From Calditrichia bacterium (lineage in GTDB: Bacteria; Calditrichota; Calditrichia; RBG-13-44-9; J075), in the NCBI GenBank assembly GCA_028284445.1, contig JANQRS010000014.1, positions 24,933 to 88,932 on the forward strand: a DNA stretch of 64,000 nt. The letters are read 5' to 3'. The position numbers and the translations under genes were made by a program. This document shows, piece after piece, positions 28,454 through 36,155 of the stretch. How positions within the stretch are numbered: the first letter of the stretch is position 1; every line of letters begins with the position of its first letter. A model generated the notes under the pieces. It did not search any database and was not told the origin of the DNA. It saw only the letters and a program-made list of their open reading frames with translations.

Positions 28454-30646
28454 ATGGGAGCCTTACAGCGTTTATTGATTCTCGCCATTATTATTTCTGT
28501 TAACCTTCATGGTCAGTCCACCTGGATTTGGCAGGCGCCTGACCCGCCTGCCGGTCCCTATGTCGCCATTCATTTTGTCGATGCTCAGCGTGGCTGGGCA
28601 GCATCGCCCACGGGGCAAATTATCTCCACAAAAAATGGCGGTGAATCCTGGACCTTAATCAGTAGTAATCTTGGTTCATTGCGTGACATACATTTTGCCG
28701 ATTCATTGAACGGCTGGGTGATCGGTTTCTCCGGGCTGATTCGCGTCACCCGTGATGGTGGCGAATCCTGGTCTATTCAGAACAGTGGTACCGGAACGCG
28801 GCTGAAGCATGTGTGTTTTGTCGATTCACAAACGGGCTGGATCGTTGGCGAACCATGGCAGGGACATGACGGCATCATTCTTAAGACCAGCGATGGCGGC
28901 GAAACCTGGCATGAGCAATACCGCAGCAGCATGCTGTATCCCGGAAACGTTTCCTTTGTTGATTCGCTGACAGGATGGGTCGGTACTCTGCAAACTGTTG
29001 ACGGCGGGCTGACCTGGAGCGAGTTGCCAAAGTTGAGTATGTTTTATTTGTACGATTTCATTGATAACCAGCAGGGATGGGCGGTTGGAGGGAACGATGC
29101 TGATTCAATATGGTACACCACTGATGCTGGCCTCAGTTGGTCTGCCCTCGCTGATAGTCCATCTTCAGAATTCCTCTATGTAAATACGATAAACTTTATC
29201 GATCAGGATTACGGGTGGATAGCGGGTGGAGATGAGGAACTCACGTTTGTTTTGAAGACTGAAAACGGTGGCATAACCTGGGATAACGAATACCGATCGA
29301 GGCAAGGCCAATTGGGAACGGTGTTGTTTCTCGACAGAGATATCGGTTGGGCACCGAGCGCGACCGGAGCGATGCTACATACCACGGACGGTGGACTTAC
29401 CTGGCATGATCAATTTTCAGGCGTGCGCGAGCAGATGAGGAGCATCGATATGCACGATTCCCAAGTTGGGTGGGCGGTTGGACACGATGGTGCAATACTG
29501 CACACTATAGATGGAGGAAGCTATTGGAATATTCAATCTGTTCCGGATTCTATAGATTTCGAGAAGGTATTTGTTCTTAATCCATCGAGCGCCTGGGCTT
29601 TAGGTCATATTAATCTCTCCAGATGGGCATGGCGAAAACCCTACTTGCTGAGAACAAGAACTGCCGGAAATCAATGGGACATAATACCCTTGCTGGATTA
29701 TCCTGACATGGAAGACATAAAGTTTGTTACGGATTCCATCGGTTGGGCGCTGCGCAATGAAATTTCCGAAGTCACCCACCATCGTTTCGGTTTCGTGCTC
29801 AAGACAGAAGATGCCGGTGCAACCTGGGTGACGCAATACACCGATTCAATCTCACATTGGCGCTCATTCGAGTTTGTTGACAAATTAAATGGATGGATTA
29901 TCGGTCCGACCAAGATTCTGACCACGGCGGATGGTGGTTCTACCTGGACAGAGATATTTGCTGATTTAACTGTAAATTTAACTGCGATGGATGTCATAAA
30001 TGAGAATCTGATTTGGGCAGCACGCGGTAGTTGGTCAGGGCCCAGTCGAATTCTCAAAACAGCAGATGGTGGGCTCACCTGGAGTGAAAAGGCATGGCAG
30101 CATGATGCTTATATCACGGATCTCCAGTTTTTCGATGATATGCATGGCTATGTTCTTGATTTGTTCGGTAGAATTTATTATACAAATGATGGGGGCGACA
30201 GCTGGACAGAGCAGCCGGCGGTGCCGACGAGCTTCCTGAATGATATGGACTTTGTCGCTGCCGATACTGGCTGGGGCGTTGCAGACTATGGGGCAATTCT
30301 GCGCACAAATTCATTGGGAATAGCGCTGGATCTTCAGACGCCGTCAGAGGATAGCCAAAATCCAATTGATGGCTTCCAGTTGATGCAAAACTATCCAAAT
30401 CCGTTCAATCCAAGCACGACGATTCGCTACAGTCTGCCAAAGACCAGCGATGTTCGCTTTGTGATTTTCAATCTACTCGGTCAGCGTGTTCGTACACTTG
30501 TAGATTCCCGGCAAATTGCCGGTGAAAAACAAGTTGTTTGGAATGGCAGAGACGACCACGATACGCCGGTGACATCGGGCGTATATATCTATCAACTTCG
30601 CGCGGGCGATTTTGTCAAGAATAAGAAAATGGTTCTTTTGAAGTAA
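28454..30646 (+). CDS. Secreted YCF48/BNR-type beta-propeller protein with C-terminal sorting domain
   Basis: 730 residues. After a signal peptide (RLLILAIIISVNLHGQS) come many blades with the pattern DxxxGWxxG ... TxDGGxTW, the YCF48/BNR-sortilin-like propeller (about residues 30-620). The C-terminal 90 residues (from about 640) contain NYPNPFNPSTTIRYSLP, LGQRVRTLVD, GVYIYQLRAG and end KKMVLLK: the FCB-type T9SS C-terminal domain. So it should be exported to the cell surface through a type IX-like system. GAGAGGG precedes the ATG. The binding target is unknown. Confidence 0.88.
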   Translation: MGALQRLLILAIIISVNLHGQSTWIWQAPDPPAGPYVAIHFVDAQRGWAASPTGQIISTKNGGESWTLISSNLGSLRDIHFADSLNGWVIGFSGLIRVTRDGGESWSIQNSGTGTRLKHVCFVDSQTGWIVGEPWQGHDGIILKTSDGGETWHEQYRSSMLYPGNVSFVDSLTGWVGTLQTVDGGLTWSELPKLSMFYLYDFIDNQQGWAVGGNDADSIWYTTDAGLSWSALADSPSSEFLYVNTINFIDQDYGWIAGGDEELTFVLKTENGGITWDNEYRSRQGQLGTVLFLDRDIGWAPSATGAMLHTTDGGLTWHDQFSGVREQMRSIDMHDSQVGWAVGHDGAILHTIDGGSYWNIQSVPDSIDFEKVFVLNPSSAWALGHINLSRWAWRKPYLLRTRTAGNQWDIIPLLDYPDMEDIKFVTDSIGWALRNEISEVTHHRFGFVLKTEDAGATWVTQYTDSISHWRSFEFVDKLNGWIIGPTKILTTADGGSTWTEIFADLTVNLTAMDVINENLIWAARGSWSGPSRILKTADGGLTWSEKAWQHDAYITDLQFFDDMHGYVLDLFGRIYYTNDGGDSWTEQPAVPTSFLNDMDFVAADTGWGVADYGAILRTNSLGIALDLQTPSEDSQNPIDGFQLMQNYPNPFNPSTTIRYSLPKTSDVRFVIFNLLGQRVRTLVDSRQIAGEKQVVWNGRDDHDTPVTSGVYIYQLRAGDFVKNKKMVLLK

Positions 30647-30758
30647 GAATGACAAATGACGAATGTCAAATGACAAATAACAATTGTCGAATGACAAACG
30701 AGCACTGCCTATAGACATCTGTCATTTCTTCTGTGTGCTCTGTGACATAAATTTCTAC

Positions 30759-30833
30759 AAGCATCAAGCATCAAGCATCAAGCATCAAGCATCAAGCATC
30801 AAGCATCAAGCATCAAGCATCAAGCATCAAGCA
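30759..30833. repeat. 7-bp tandem repeat array, unit AAGCATC
   Basis: About 10.7 perfect copies in the spacer between the propeller gene and the L,D-transpeptidase gene. The flanks are AATGACAAATGACGAATG-like low-complexity DNA (30647-30710). Confidence 0.9.
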
Positions 30834-30953
30834 CTCAAAATTAAAAATTCAAAATACGATTCTTTAGCTGGATCAACCGCTGCAAATTGAAGGCAGACTA
30901 TTTTTTGGTGATCTAAGACATAAGTCAATCCGATGTTGTATCCGGGAAATTAC

Positions 30954-31721
30954 ATGCGAAGGTCTTTGCAAATATGCTTCCTGGCTCTGGCGGTCTGTGT
31001 TCTGGCCGACGAGCAAACCTTGAGTCGCGAGCAGGATTTTAAGTCGCAACAGAGACGATATCCGAGGGTGCGGGCCGCATTTGCGGAAAAATACGATTCG
31101 CTGACGGTGCATTTCCGCGAGCAATCTTTGCAATACCCGCCATCAGAAATCTTCCTGCGTATTATCAAGGACGAAAGTGTCCTGGAGCTTTGGGTAGGCG
31201 GCGATGAATCGGGCAAGTTATCTTTATTTGAAACCTATCCCATTTGCTATTTTTCAGGGCAGTTGGGACCCAAGCGCAAGCAAGGTGACTTACAACTACC
31301 GGAAGGACTTTACCATATTGATCGCTTTAATCCGGCCAGCCAATTCCACTTATCACTCGGGATCAATTATCCCAACGCTTCGGACCGGATTTTCAGCGAT
31401 AAGCGTCGCCCCGGTGGCGATATCTTTATTCACGGCGCCTGCGTCAGCATCGGCTGTGCTGCAATGACAGATGAACGCATCAAAGAGATTTATATCTTGG
31501 CGGTTGAAGCCAGAAATAACGGACAGCGTAAAATACCTGTGTTCATTTATCCGACAAGGATGAACGAAGCCGGGATGCATAAGCTCGATGAGCTGGCAGG
31601 AGAGAATAGCGATCGCCGGGAATTTTGGCAGAACCTCAAAGAGAGTTTTGTCGTATTTGAAAGAGAACAACAGGTTCCAAATTGGCGCGTAGATAGTAAG
31701 GGACAATACGTAATGAATTGA
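30954..31721 (+). CDS. L,D-transpeptidase (YkuD/YafK-like)
   Basis: About 255 residues. Signal peptide RRSLQICFLALAVCVLADE, then a catalytic domain of the YafK type: ESVLELWV, YPICYFSGQLGPKRKQGDLQ, PEGLYHID, and the active-site block IHGACVSIGCAAMTDERI, whose cysteine in GC is the nucleophile (HGxCxSxGC). Such enzymes form or remove links in peptidoglycan in the periplasm. The frame begins at 30933, but the ATG at 30954 puts the signal peptide at the start. The stop codon lies inside a long hairpin (31716-31765). Confidence 0.88.
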   Translation: MRRSLQICFLALAVCVLADEQTLSREQDFKSQQRRYPRVRAAFAEKYDSLTVHFREQSLQYPPSEIFLRIIKDESVLELWVGGDESGKLSLFETYPICYFSGQLGPKRKQGDLQLPEGLYHIDRFNPASQFHLSLGINYPNASDRIFSDKRRPGGDIFIHGACVSIGCAAMTDERIKEIYILAVEARNNGQRKIPVFIYPTRMNEAGMHKLDELAGENSDRREFWQNLKESFVVFEREQQVPNWRVDSKGQYVMN

Positions 31722-31765
31722 AGAATGAAGATTGAAAATTAACTTTCAATCTTCATTCTTCAATT
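31716..31765. repeat. Perfect AT-rich inverted repeat overlapping a stop codon
   Basis: Perfect 22-bp arms at 31716-31737 and 31744-31765 (left arm starts AATTGAAGAATGAAG, right arm ends CTTCATTCTTCAATT) around a 6-base loop ATTAAC. The left arm contains the TGA of the L,D-transpeptidase gene (31719-31721). No long T-run follows. Confidence 0.85.
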
Positions 31766-31893
31766 TTCAACGATGGGTTTCTGGTATTATTTGGCAATTT
31801 TTCTCTCTTTAGAATTGTTACGCTTGCCAAAATAGGGCTTCACGAGCCCGCGAATACAACGCAAAATGTTTTATCATGTTATAGGAAGTTGAC

Positions 31894-32946
31894 ATGTTTC
31901 GAGTTTTCGCAATTGTGGGGGTCATATTTTTTACCTTAGCCGGCATTTCGCAAACTCGCGAAGCAGAATTGCCCCGTGAACTATGGGTTCAGGCAAATTA
32001 TGCCTTGTTAAATCAAGATTACAACGAAGCGCTTGCGCTCTATCAGAGAGTCTTGCGGCATTGTCAGCGACGGAACGATGTGACCGGAAAAGTGAACGCA
32101 TTGGAAGCGATTGCTCTGGTTCACAAGAAGCTGGAAAAATTCAGCCGGGCGGATGAATATTGCCAGCAGGCAATTGCCACCGGTCAGGCTACCTATCGCT
32201 CGTATTTCCTATTGGCGCAAATTGCCTATGAAAACCGGCAAAATGTCCGTGAAGCACGCCGCTACTGCAGCGCCGGCTTGCGCCGCTTTCCAAACAATTC
32301 GGATCTACGCAAGTATAGTTCTCGGCTTGGGCGAAGTACGGATGGTCAGGAGTCAGGGAGTGAGGACGATTCCCGCCGCTTCCTGAGTGCGCTGGAAATG
32401 GAGGTCGTTCGCCAGACCAATATGGCCCGCGCCAACCCCAAAGAATTTGCCAAGCATCTCGAAAATCTTCGCAAGTATTATTCCGGTTCATTGCTAAAGG
32501 TGCCGGGACGCGTCCCGGTTCGCACCAATGAAGGCGTAAAGGCAGTCGATGAAGCTATTCGCTATTTGAAAAAGGTCAATCCGGTGCCCATTCTATCCGT
32601 ATCACAAGGTATGTCTAAAGCTGCCAGCGATCATGTTGCTGATCAAAGCAAGTCCGGCGAAACCGGACATCGTGGCGGCGACGGCAGCGAGCCGTTTGAA
32701 AGAATGGAGCGCTACGGCAGTTGGCAGGGACTCTCCGGTGAAAATATCGCCTATGGCGACGATGATGCGCGAATGATTGTGATGCAATTGATCATAGATG
32801 ATGGCGTACCCAGCCGCGGACATCGTGATAACATATTCAATCCTGAGTTTCGCGTGACAGGTGTTGCTTTTGGCAGCCATCCCGCATATCGCAACATGTG
32901 CGTCATCACCTATGCCAGCGGTTTTAAGGAAGGGAAACAAAAGTAA
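31894..32946 (+). CDS. Exported TPR-CAP (SCP/PR-1-like) domain protein
   Basis: 350 residues. Signal peptide (FRVFAIVGVIFFTLAGISQ), then two or three TPR-like helical pairs (about residues 30-140) and a CAP domain (about 165-345) with VVRQTNMARANPKEFA, MSKAASDHVADQ, TGHRGGDGSEPFERM, GENIAYG and SRGHRDNIFNPEF. Bacterial CAP proteins are secreted; their activities are poorly defined. GGAAG lies 5 bases before the ATG. Followed by a large hairpin terminator. Confidence 0.87.
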   Translation: MFRVFAIVGVIFFTLAGISQTREAELPRELWVQANYALLNQDYNEALALYQRVLRHCQRRNDVTGKVNALEAIALVHKKLEKFSRADEYCQQAIATGQATYRSYFLLAQIAYENRQNVREARRYCSAGLRRFPNNSDLRKYSSRLGRSTDGQESGSEDDSRRFLSALEMEVVRQTNMARANPKEFAKHLENLRKYYSGSLLKVPGRVPVRTNEGVKAVDEAIRYLKKVNPVPILSVSQGMSKAASDHVADQSKSGETGHRGGDGSEPFERMERYGSWQGLSGENIAYGDDDARMIVMQLIIDDGVPSRGHRDNIFNPEFRVTGVAFGSHPAYRNMCVITYASGFKEGKQK

Positions 32947-32967
32947 GCTCGAACTGACGGTGCGAAA

Positions 32968-33019
32968 AAAATCCCCCCTATATATCCCCCCTGGGGGATA
33001 TATAGGGGGGATTTTCTTT
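32968..33019. terminator. Large palindrome acting as probable bidirectional terminator (palindrome family copy 1)
   Basis: Perfect 23-bp arms (32968-32990 and 32993-33015; AAAATCCCCCCTATATATCC... ) around CT. On the plus strand it is followed by TTTTCTTTT, and on the minus strand by a T-rich run as well, so it fits a bidirectional terminator 21 bases after the CAP gene stop. Same architecture as palindromes at 39954, 53647 and 60497. Confidence 0.8.
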
Positions 33020-33127
33020 TACTTGTTAGTTGTGCTACGTACAATGAAAGGAGCTTGCGAACTTCTTTCAATATTGCAGGGAACCGCCCGGTTCAGTATT
33101 TTGGGGCATACTAGACCGGAGAATTCT

Positions 33128-33724
33128 ATGCCCTGGATCGAAGTGGTCTCCCTGGAAAAGGCCAGCGGTTTTTTGAAGAAGCAGTATGATGCCGCCATTA
33201 AGCGGGCTGGCCGAATCTGGAATATTGTTAGCATAATGAGCCAGAATCCGCGCGTTATGAAGGCGTCAATGGATTTTTACGGTATGCTCATGTTCGGTCC
33301 CGGGCCTCTGAGCCGCGGACAGCGCGAGATGTTGGCTGTGGTGGTCTCCGTTTACAATCGCTGTTTGTATTGACTGCGCTCTCACGCACACGACCTCCGT
33401 GCAGAGGTCGCTGATTTCGGCATTACCAACGAAAAAGAGGCTGATTTGTTTGTTCATCGGATTGCCAGCGATTGGCGTCTGGCCAGGCTGTCACAAGTCG
33501 ATCGGGGACTCTGTCGCTATGCCGGGAAACTGACTCTGGAACCCTCGGCTATGACTGAAAGAGATGTGGAAGAGCTGCGTGAATTAGGCCTGGATGACGC
33601 ATTAATTCATGACGCAACGCAGGTGATCAGCTATTTTAATTACATCAACCGGGTTGCTGATGCACTTCACGTTGAGGTAGAAGACTTTATTCGACCGTGG
33701 GAACAGAAAGAGGCCATTCAATAA
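33128..33724 (+). CDS. AhpD-like (peroxidase-related) selenoprotein with in-frame UGA
   Basis: 198 residues if the TGA at 33371-33373 is read as selenocysteine. Both sides are in one frame with no other stop, and both match one family, the uncharacterised peroxidase-related/carboxymuconolactone decarboxylase (AhpD) fold: WNIVSIMSQNPRVMKASMDFY and GQREMLAVVVSVYNRC before, CRYAGKLTLEPSAMTERDVE, AQVISYFNY-like helix and NRVADALHVE after. The UGA sits at residue 82 in NRCLY-U-LRSH, exactly at the second cysteine of the AhpD CxxC...H site (C79, U82, H86). A hairpin with GU in its loop follows (33391-33410). GGAG precedes the ATG. Standard annotation would split or truncate this gene. It probably reduces peroxide or acts in thiol redox; the substrate is unknown. 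The receiver-domain gene starts 7 bases after the stop. Confidence 0.85.
33391..33410 (+). promoter_or_regulatory. SECIS-like hairpin downstream of the UGA
   Basis: Stem CGACCTC (33391-33397) paired with GAGGTCG (33404-33410), 6-base loop CGTGCA with GU. The stem starts 17 bases after the UGA and the GU lies about 25 bases after it, within the range known for bacterial SECIS elements. Selection is by eye; the SelB recognition pattern is loose across phyla. Confidence 0.6.
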
Positions 33725-33731
33725 TCGACAT

Positions 33732-34427
33732 ATGCGGCAAGATCTGAGAAAGAACACAATTTGTATTGTCGAGGCGGATGCGGATGCCGGCGAATTACTC
33801 GGAGAAGTATTCAGTCGCAAAGGATATGATTCCGTTTGTATCGCCAGTAGCTATCTGGAAGCCATCTGCGCATTTGAACAGCGACGTGATGAGATTTGGC
33901 TAATCCTTCTGGATGATTTGTACGTGTCCGGGAAGGTAATTGATTTTCAAGGACCGGAGATCATTTCGTATTTGAAGGAAACCGCCTGCTTACCAGTCGC
34001 GTTGATTTTAATGAGCGCAGCTATGCGTGAAGACCAGCTCGATGGCCTTCAGCATGCTGGAAATGATATTGCTCAGATGCATGGCTATTTTCGCAAGCCG
34101 TTGCGGCTGGACACCTTGCTCGAAGCGGCAGAGGCGGCAATGCTGAGCATTGCCAATGATCGCGCCGCAATAGAAACCGCAAATTCACCAGGAGGTGCTA
34201 TGACCGTTTCAATGGATGCGATTCGTGAAGTGAAGAAAAGCAATGAACAGAGTTGGTTGGCCCTCGACGGTGTCACCGCTGTAGGGATCGGGCTACTTTC
34301 TAGCGGCCAGGCCGGTATTATTATCAACGTCACTGATGATCCAACTGCCTTTGTGAAGCAGATCCCCGGTGAAGTCAACGGGGTTGAAATCGAAATCCGC
34401 AAAAGCGGTGAAATACGCGCATTCTGA
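33732..34427 (+). CDS. Receiver-domain protein with novel C-terminal domain
   Basis: 231 residues. Residues 8-135 form a CheY-like receiver: acidic pocket E14/D16, phosphoacceptor D61 or D62 in LILLDDLYV, S95 and K122 in FRKPL. There is no DNA-binding domain. After a linker, residues 157-231 form a small alpha/beta domain (VKKSNEQSWLALDGVTAVGIG, GIIINVTDDP, GVEIEIRKSGEIRAF) that I cannot assign. A strong SD inside the gene (AGGAGGTG, 34190-34197) sits before the in-frame ATG at 34200 (M157), so this domain may also be made alone. It follows the selenoprotein by 7 bases and is likely cotranscribed. Confidence 0.75.
   Translation: MRQDLRKNTICIVEADADAGELLGEVFSRKGYDSVCIASSYLEAICAFEQRRDEIWLILLDDLYVSGKVIDFQGPEIISYLKETACLPVALILMSAAMREDQLDGLQHAGNDIAQMHGYFRKPLRLDTLLEAAEAAMLSIANDRAAIETANSPGGAMTVSMDAIREVKKSNEQSWLALDGVTAVGIGLLSSGQAGIIINVTDDPTAFVKQIPGEVNGVEIEIRKSGEIRAF
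34190..34202 (+). promoter_or_regulatory. Internal Shine-Dalgarno and start codon
   Basis: AGGAGGTG, two bases, then ATG at 34200, in frame inside the receiver-domain gene at the boundary between its two domains. The match to the anti-SD is better than that of most annotated starts in the window, which suggests internal initiation of a 75-residue protein. Confidence 0.55.
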
Positions 34428-34499
34428 TTTTTCCGGTAACATTCTCTCCGAAAATCCGTTCTCTTGAGATATCTGACTTACAATCTGCAAGGGGGCATT

Positions 34500-35147
34500 A
34501 TGCAACATATCGTAACCAAAATTCTCACATTAATATGTATTATCGGCTCGCTAAGCTTTGCACAGTATGATATTGGCATTAACAAAGATATCCGCCTCGA
34601 CGATGGCGAAGTGAAACGCGGCGGCTTTACCTCTGTTAATGGCAGCGTCTACGTCGGCGAATCCTGTAAAATTAAAGGCGGTTGCAGCACGGTTAACGGT
34701 AAAATTCGTGTTGGCGATAAGTCCGAGGTCGACGGCCTGAACACGGTGAACGGCTCAATTGTTGTTGGCACTGATGTCGAAATTGGCAATGACGTGAACA
34801 GCGTTAACGGCAGTATCGAACTTGGCGAAGGAACCACTGTTGATGGCGATGTCACGACGGTTAACGGCAGTATCGAACTCGACGCCACAACTGTTGATGA
34901 GGATGTGACCACGGTAAATGGCGATGTTGATTTGGTTGACGGATCTGTGGTTCGTGGCGATATCATCATTAAAGATACCTGGGGCAGCCGCGATAAGAAA
35001 CTGCACATCAAAATTCGCCTTGAGGATGACTCTATTGTTAAAGGCGATATTATTAATGAAGATGAAGACGTGCGGGTAACTGTTTACTTGTCTGACGGCA
35101 GCAAAGTTATGGGCAAGATCGAGAATGCGCGCGTTGTTGAGAATTAA
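34500..35147 (+). CDS. Exported repeat protein, bactofilin-like/beta-helix fold
   Basis: About 215 residues. A signal peptide (ILTLICIIGSLSFAQ) is followed by a solenoid of about 20-residue repeats carrying TVNGSI or SVNGS (positions about 44, 64, 83, 103, 122, 139), typical of polymer-forming or beta-helical proteins of the bactofilin type, here with an export signal. A charged C-terminal part (residues 160-215) has more strand repeats. The frame opens at 34464 (TTG), but the ATG at 34500 has AGGGGG before it and begins the signal peptide. Function unknown. Confidence 0.75.
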   Translation: MQHIVTKILTLICIIGSLSFAQYDIGINKDIRLDDGEVKRGGFTSVNGSVYVGESCKIKGGCSTVNGKIRVGDKSEVDGLNTVNGSIVVGTDVEIGNDVNSVNGSIELGEGTTVDGDVTTVNGSIELDATTVDEDVTTVNGDVDLVDGSVVRGDIIIKDTWGSRDKKLHIKIRLEDDSIVKGDIINEDEDVRVTVYLSDGSKVMGKIENARVVEN

Positions 35148-35199
35148 TTACGCCCGGACTGGCGTCAGTATTTGAAGAAATGAAAATATTGCTAAATTA

Positions 35200-35223
35200 G
35201 GAGTCCACAACTGAAAGGACTCC
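35200..35223 (+). promoter_or_regulatory. Hairpin covering the ribosome-binding site of the queuosine transporter gene
   Basis: GGAGTCC (35200-35206) pairs with GGACTCC (35217-35223), 10-base loop. The right arm includes part of the AAAGGA Shine-Dalgarno and ends 3 bases before the TTG start at 35227. This could limit translation. The sequence does not match the preQ1-I riboswitch pattern I know. Confidence 0.5.
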
Positions 35224-35226
35224 AAT

Positions 35227-35895
35227 TTGGCATATAGAGAAAAAGTTTTTCTAATCCTCTGCGGGATATTCTTATCCTCCCTCATAATGGCCAACCTGAT
35301 TGGCATCACCAAAATCTTCACATTCTTTGGCATCGGCATCCCGGTTGGAATTATTCCTTATCCGGTTACCTTTATTGCCACAGATCTGGTCTCGGAATTA
35401 TACGGACGTAAGCGCGCCAATTTTCTGGTTTGGGTCGGTTTTATCATGAGCATGTTTATGCTGCTGGTGATGACAATCGGGGCTTACGTACCGGCATATC
35501 AACCCTGGTTCGATTCAATCATGGCCAGCGATAATCCCCATGCGGTAGATACATTTGATACAGTCTACGGCTATATGATTCGTGGCACCTTCGCTTCGAT
35601 GATTGCCTACTTGATTGCCCAACTAACCGATGTGCGCCTCTTCCACTTCTGGAAAGACCTTACTAAGGGCAAACACCTCTGGCTGCGCAACAACGCCTCA
35701 ACAATGGTCTCGCAAATTGTTGATACCGTCGCGGTTATGCTGATTACTTTTGTCGGCATCATGTCAATGGAAGAAATTATCAAGCTGATTATTGCCGGTT
35801 ACTTGTTTAAGGCTACTTTTGCTCTGATCGATACGCCGTTGATCTATGCGGCTGTTCGATATTTGAGACCGAGGGTAGGGGCGGTTGTGGAATGA
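35227..35895 (+). CDS. yhhQ: Queuosine precursor transporter (YhhQ/QPTR family)
   Basis: 222 residues, TTG start with AAAGGA 6 bases upstream. About six membrane helices; family blocks SSLIMANLIGITKIF, PYPVTFIATDLVSELYGRKRA, and TMVSQIVDTVAVMLITFVG match the DUF165/YhhQ family, which imports preQ0 or preQ1 for queuosine in tRNA. The first helix starts at residue 5, so a later ATG would truncate it. The region after the stop is full of small hairpins and is convergent with the acetyltransferase-like gene. Confidence 0.9.
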   Translation: MAYREKVFLILCGIFLSSLIMANLIGITKIFTFFGIGIPVGIIPYPVTFIATDLVSELYGRKRANFLVWVGFIMSMFMLLVMTIGAYVPAYQPWFDSIMASDNPHAVDTFDTVYGYMIRGTFASMIAYLIAQLTDVRLFHFWKDLTKGKHLWLRNNASTMVSQIVDTVAVMLITFVGIMSMEEIIKLIIAGYLFKATFALIDTPLIYAAVRYLRPRVGAVVE

Positions 35896-35957
35896 CAAAT
35901 GACAAATGTCGAATGAACAATGTGGTAAGCGGTTGGCAGGGGCAGCGTTCATCGCTG

Positions 35958-36117
35958 ACCGGCTAACGGCGTAGCCGGTGCATAGTTCAGCCTCATGTTC
36001 GCTTCTTGCGAACCTGGGGAGGGAAATGAGGTATTGACGCATTGAAACATTGACAATTGAAAAATGGTAGGCAGTGGCGTTGGCAAACGTTGATCGGTCA
36101 CCGTTGAACGATCAACG
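35958..36117. repeat. Three small hairpins in a convergent intergenic region
   Basis: ACCGGCTA (35958-35965) pairs with TAGCCGGT (35972-35979); GTTCGC (35997-36002) with GCGAAC (36008-36013); CGTTGATC (36088-36095) with GATCAACG (36110-36117). They lie between the ends of two convergent genes, so some may end transcription. Low-complexity words (ATTGAAACATTGACAATTG) separate them. Confidence 0.55.
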
Positions 36118-36155
36118 ATCAACGCAATTATCGCTGCCACCTGCCACTATCTCTT

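Noticed and set aside
30684..30890. A reading frame with SIKHQAS repeats
   Set aside because: It translates the 7-bp tandem repeat; no SD, no real composition.
32861..33127. Longer N-terminus for the selenoprotein, starting in the CAP gene
   Set aside because: It crosses palindrome copy 1, a terminator; SD and family start support 33128.
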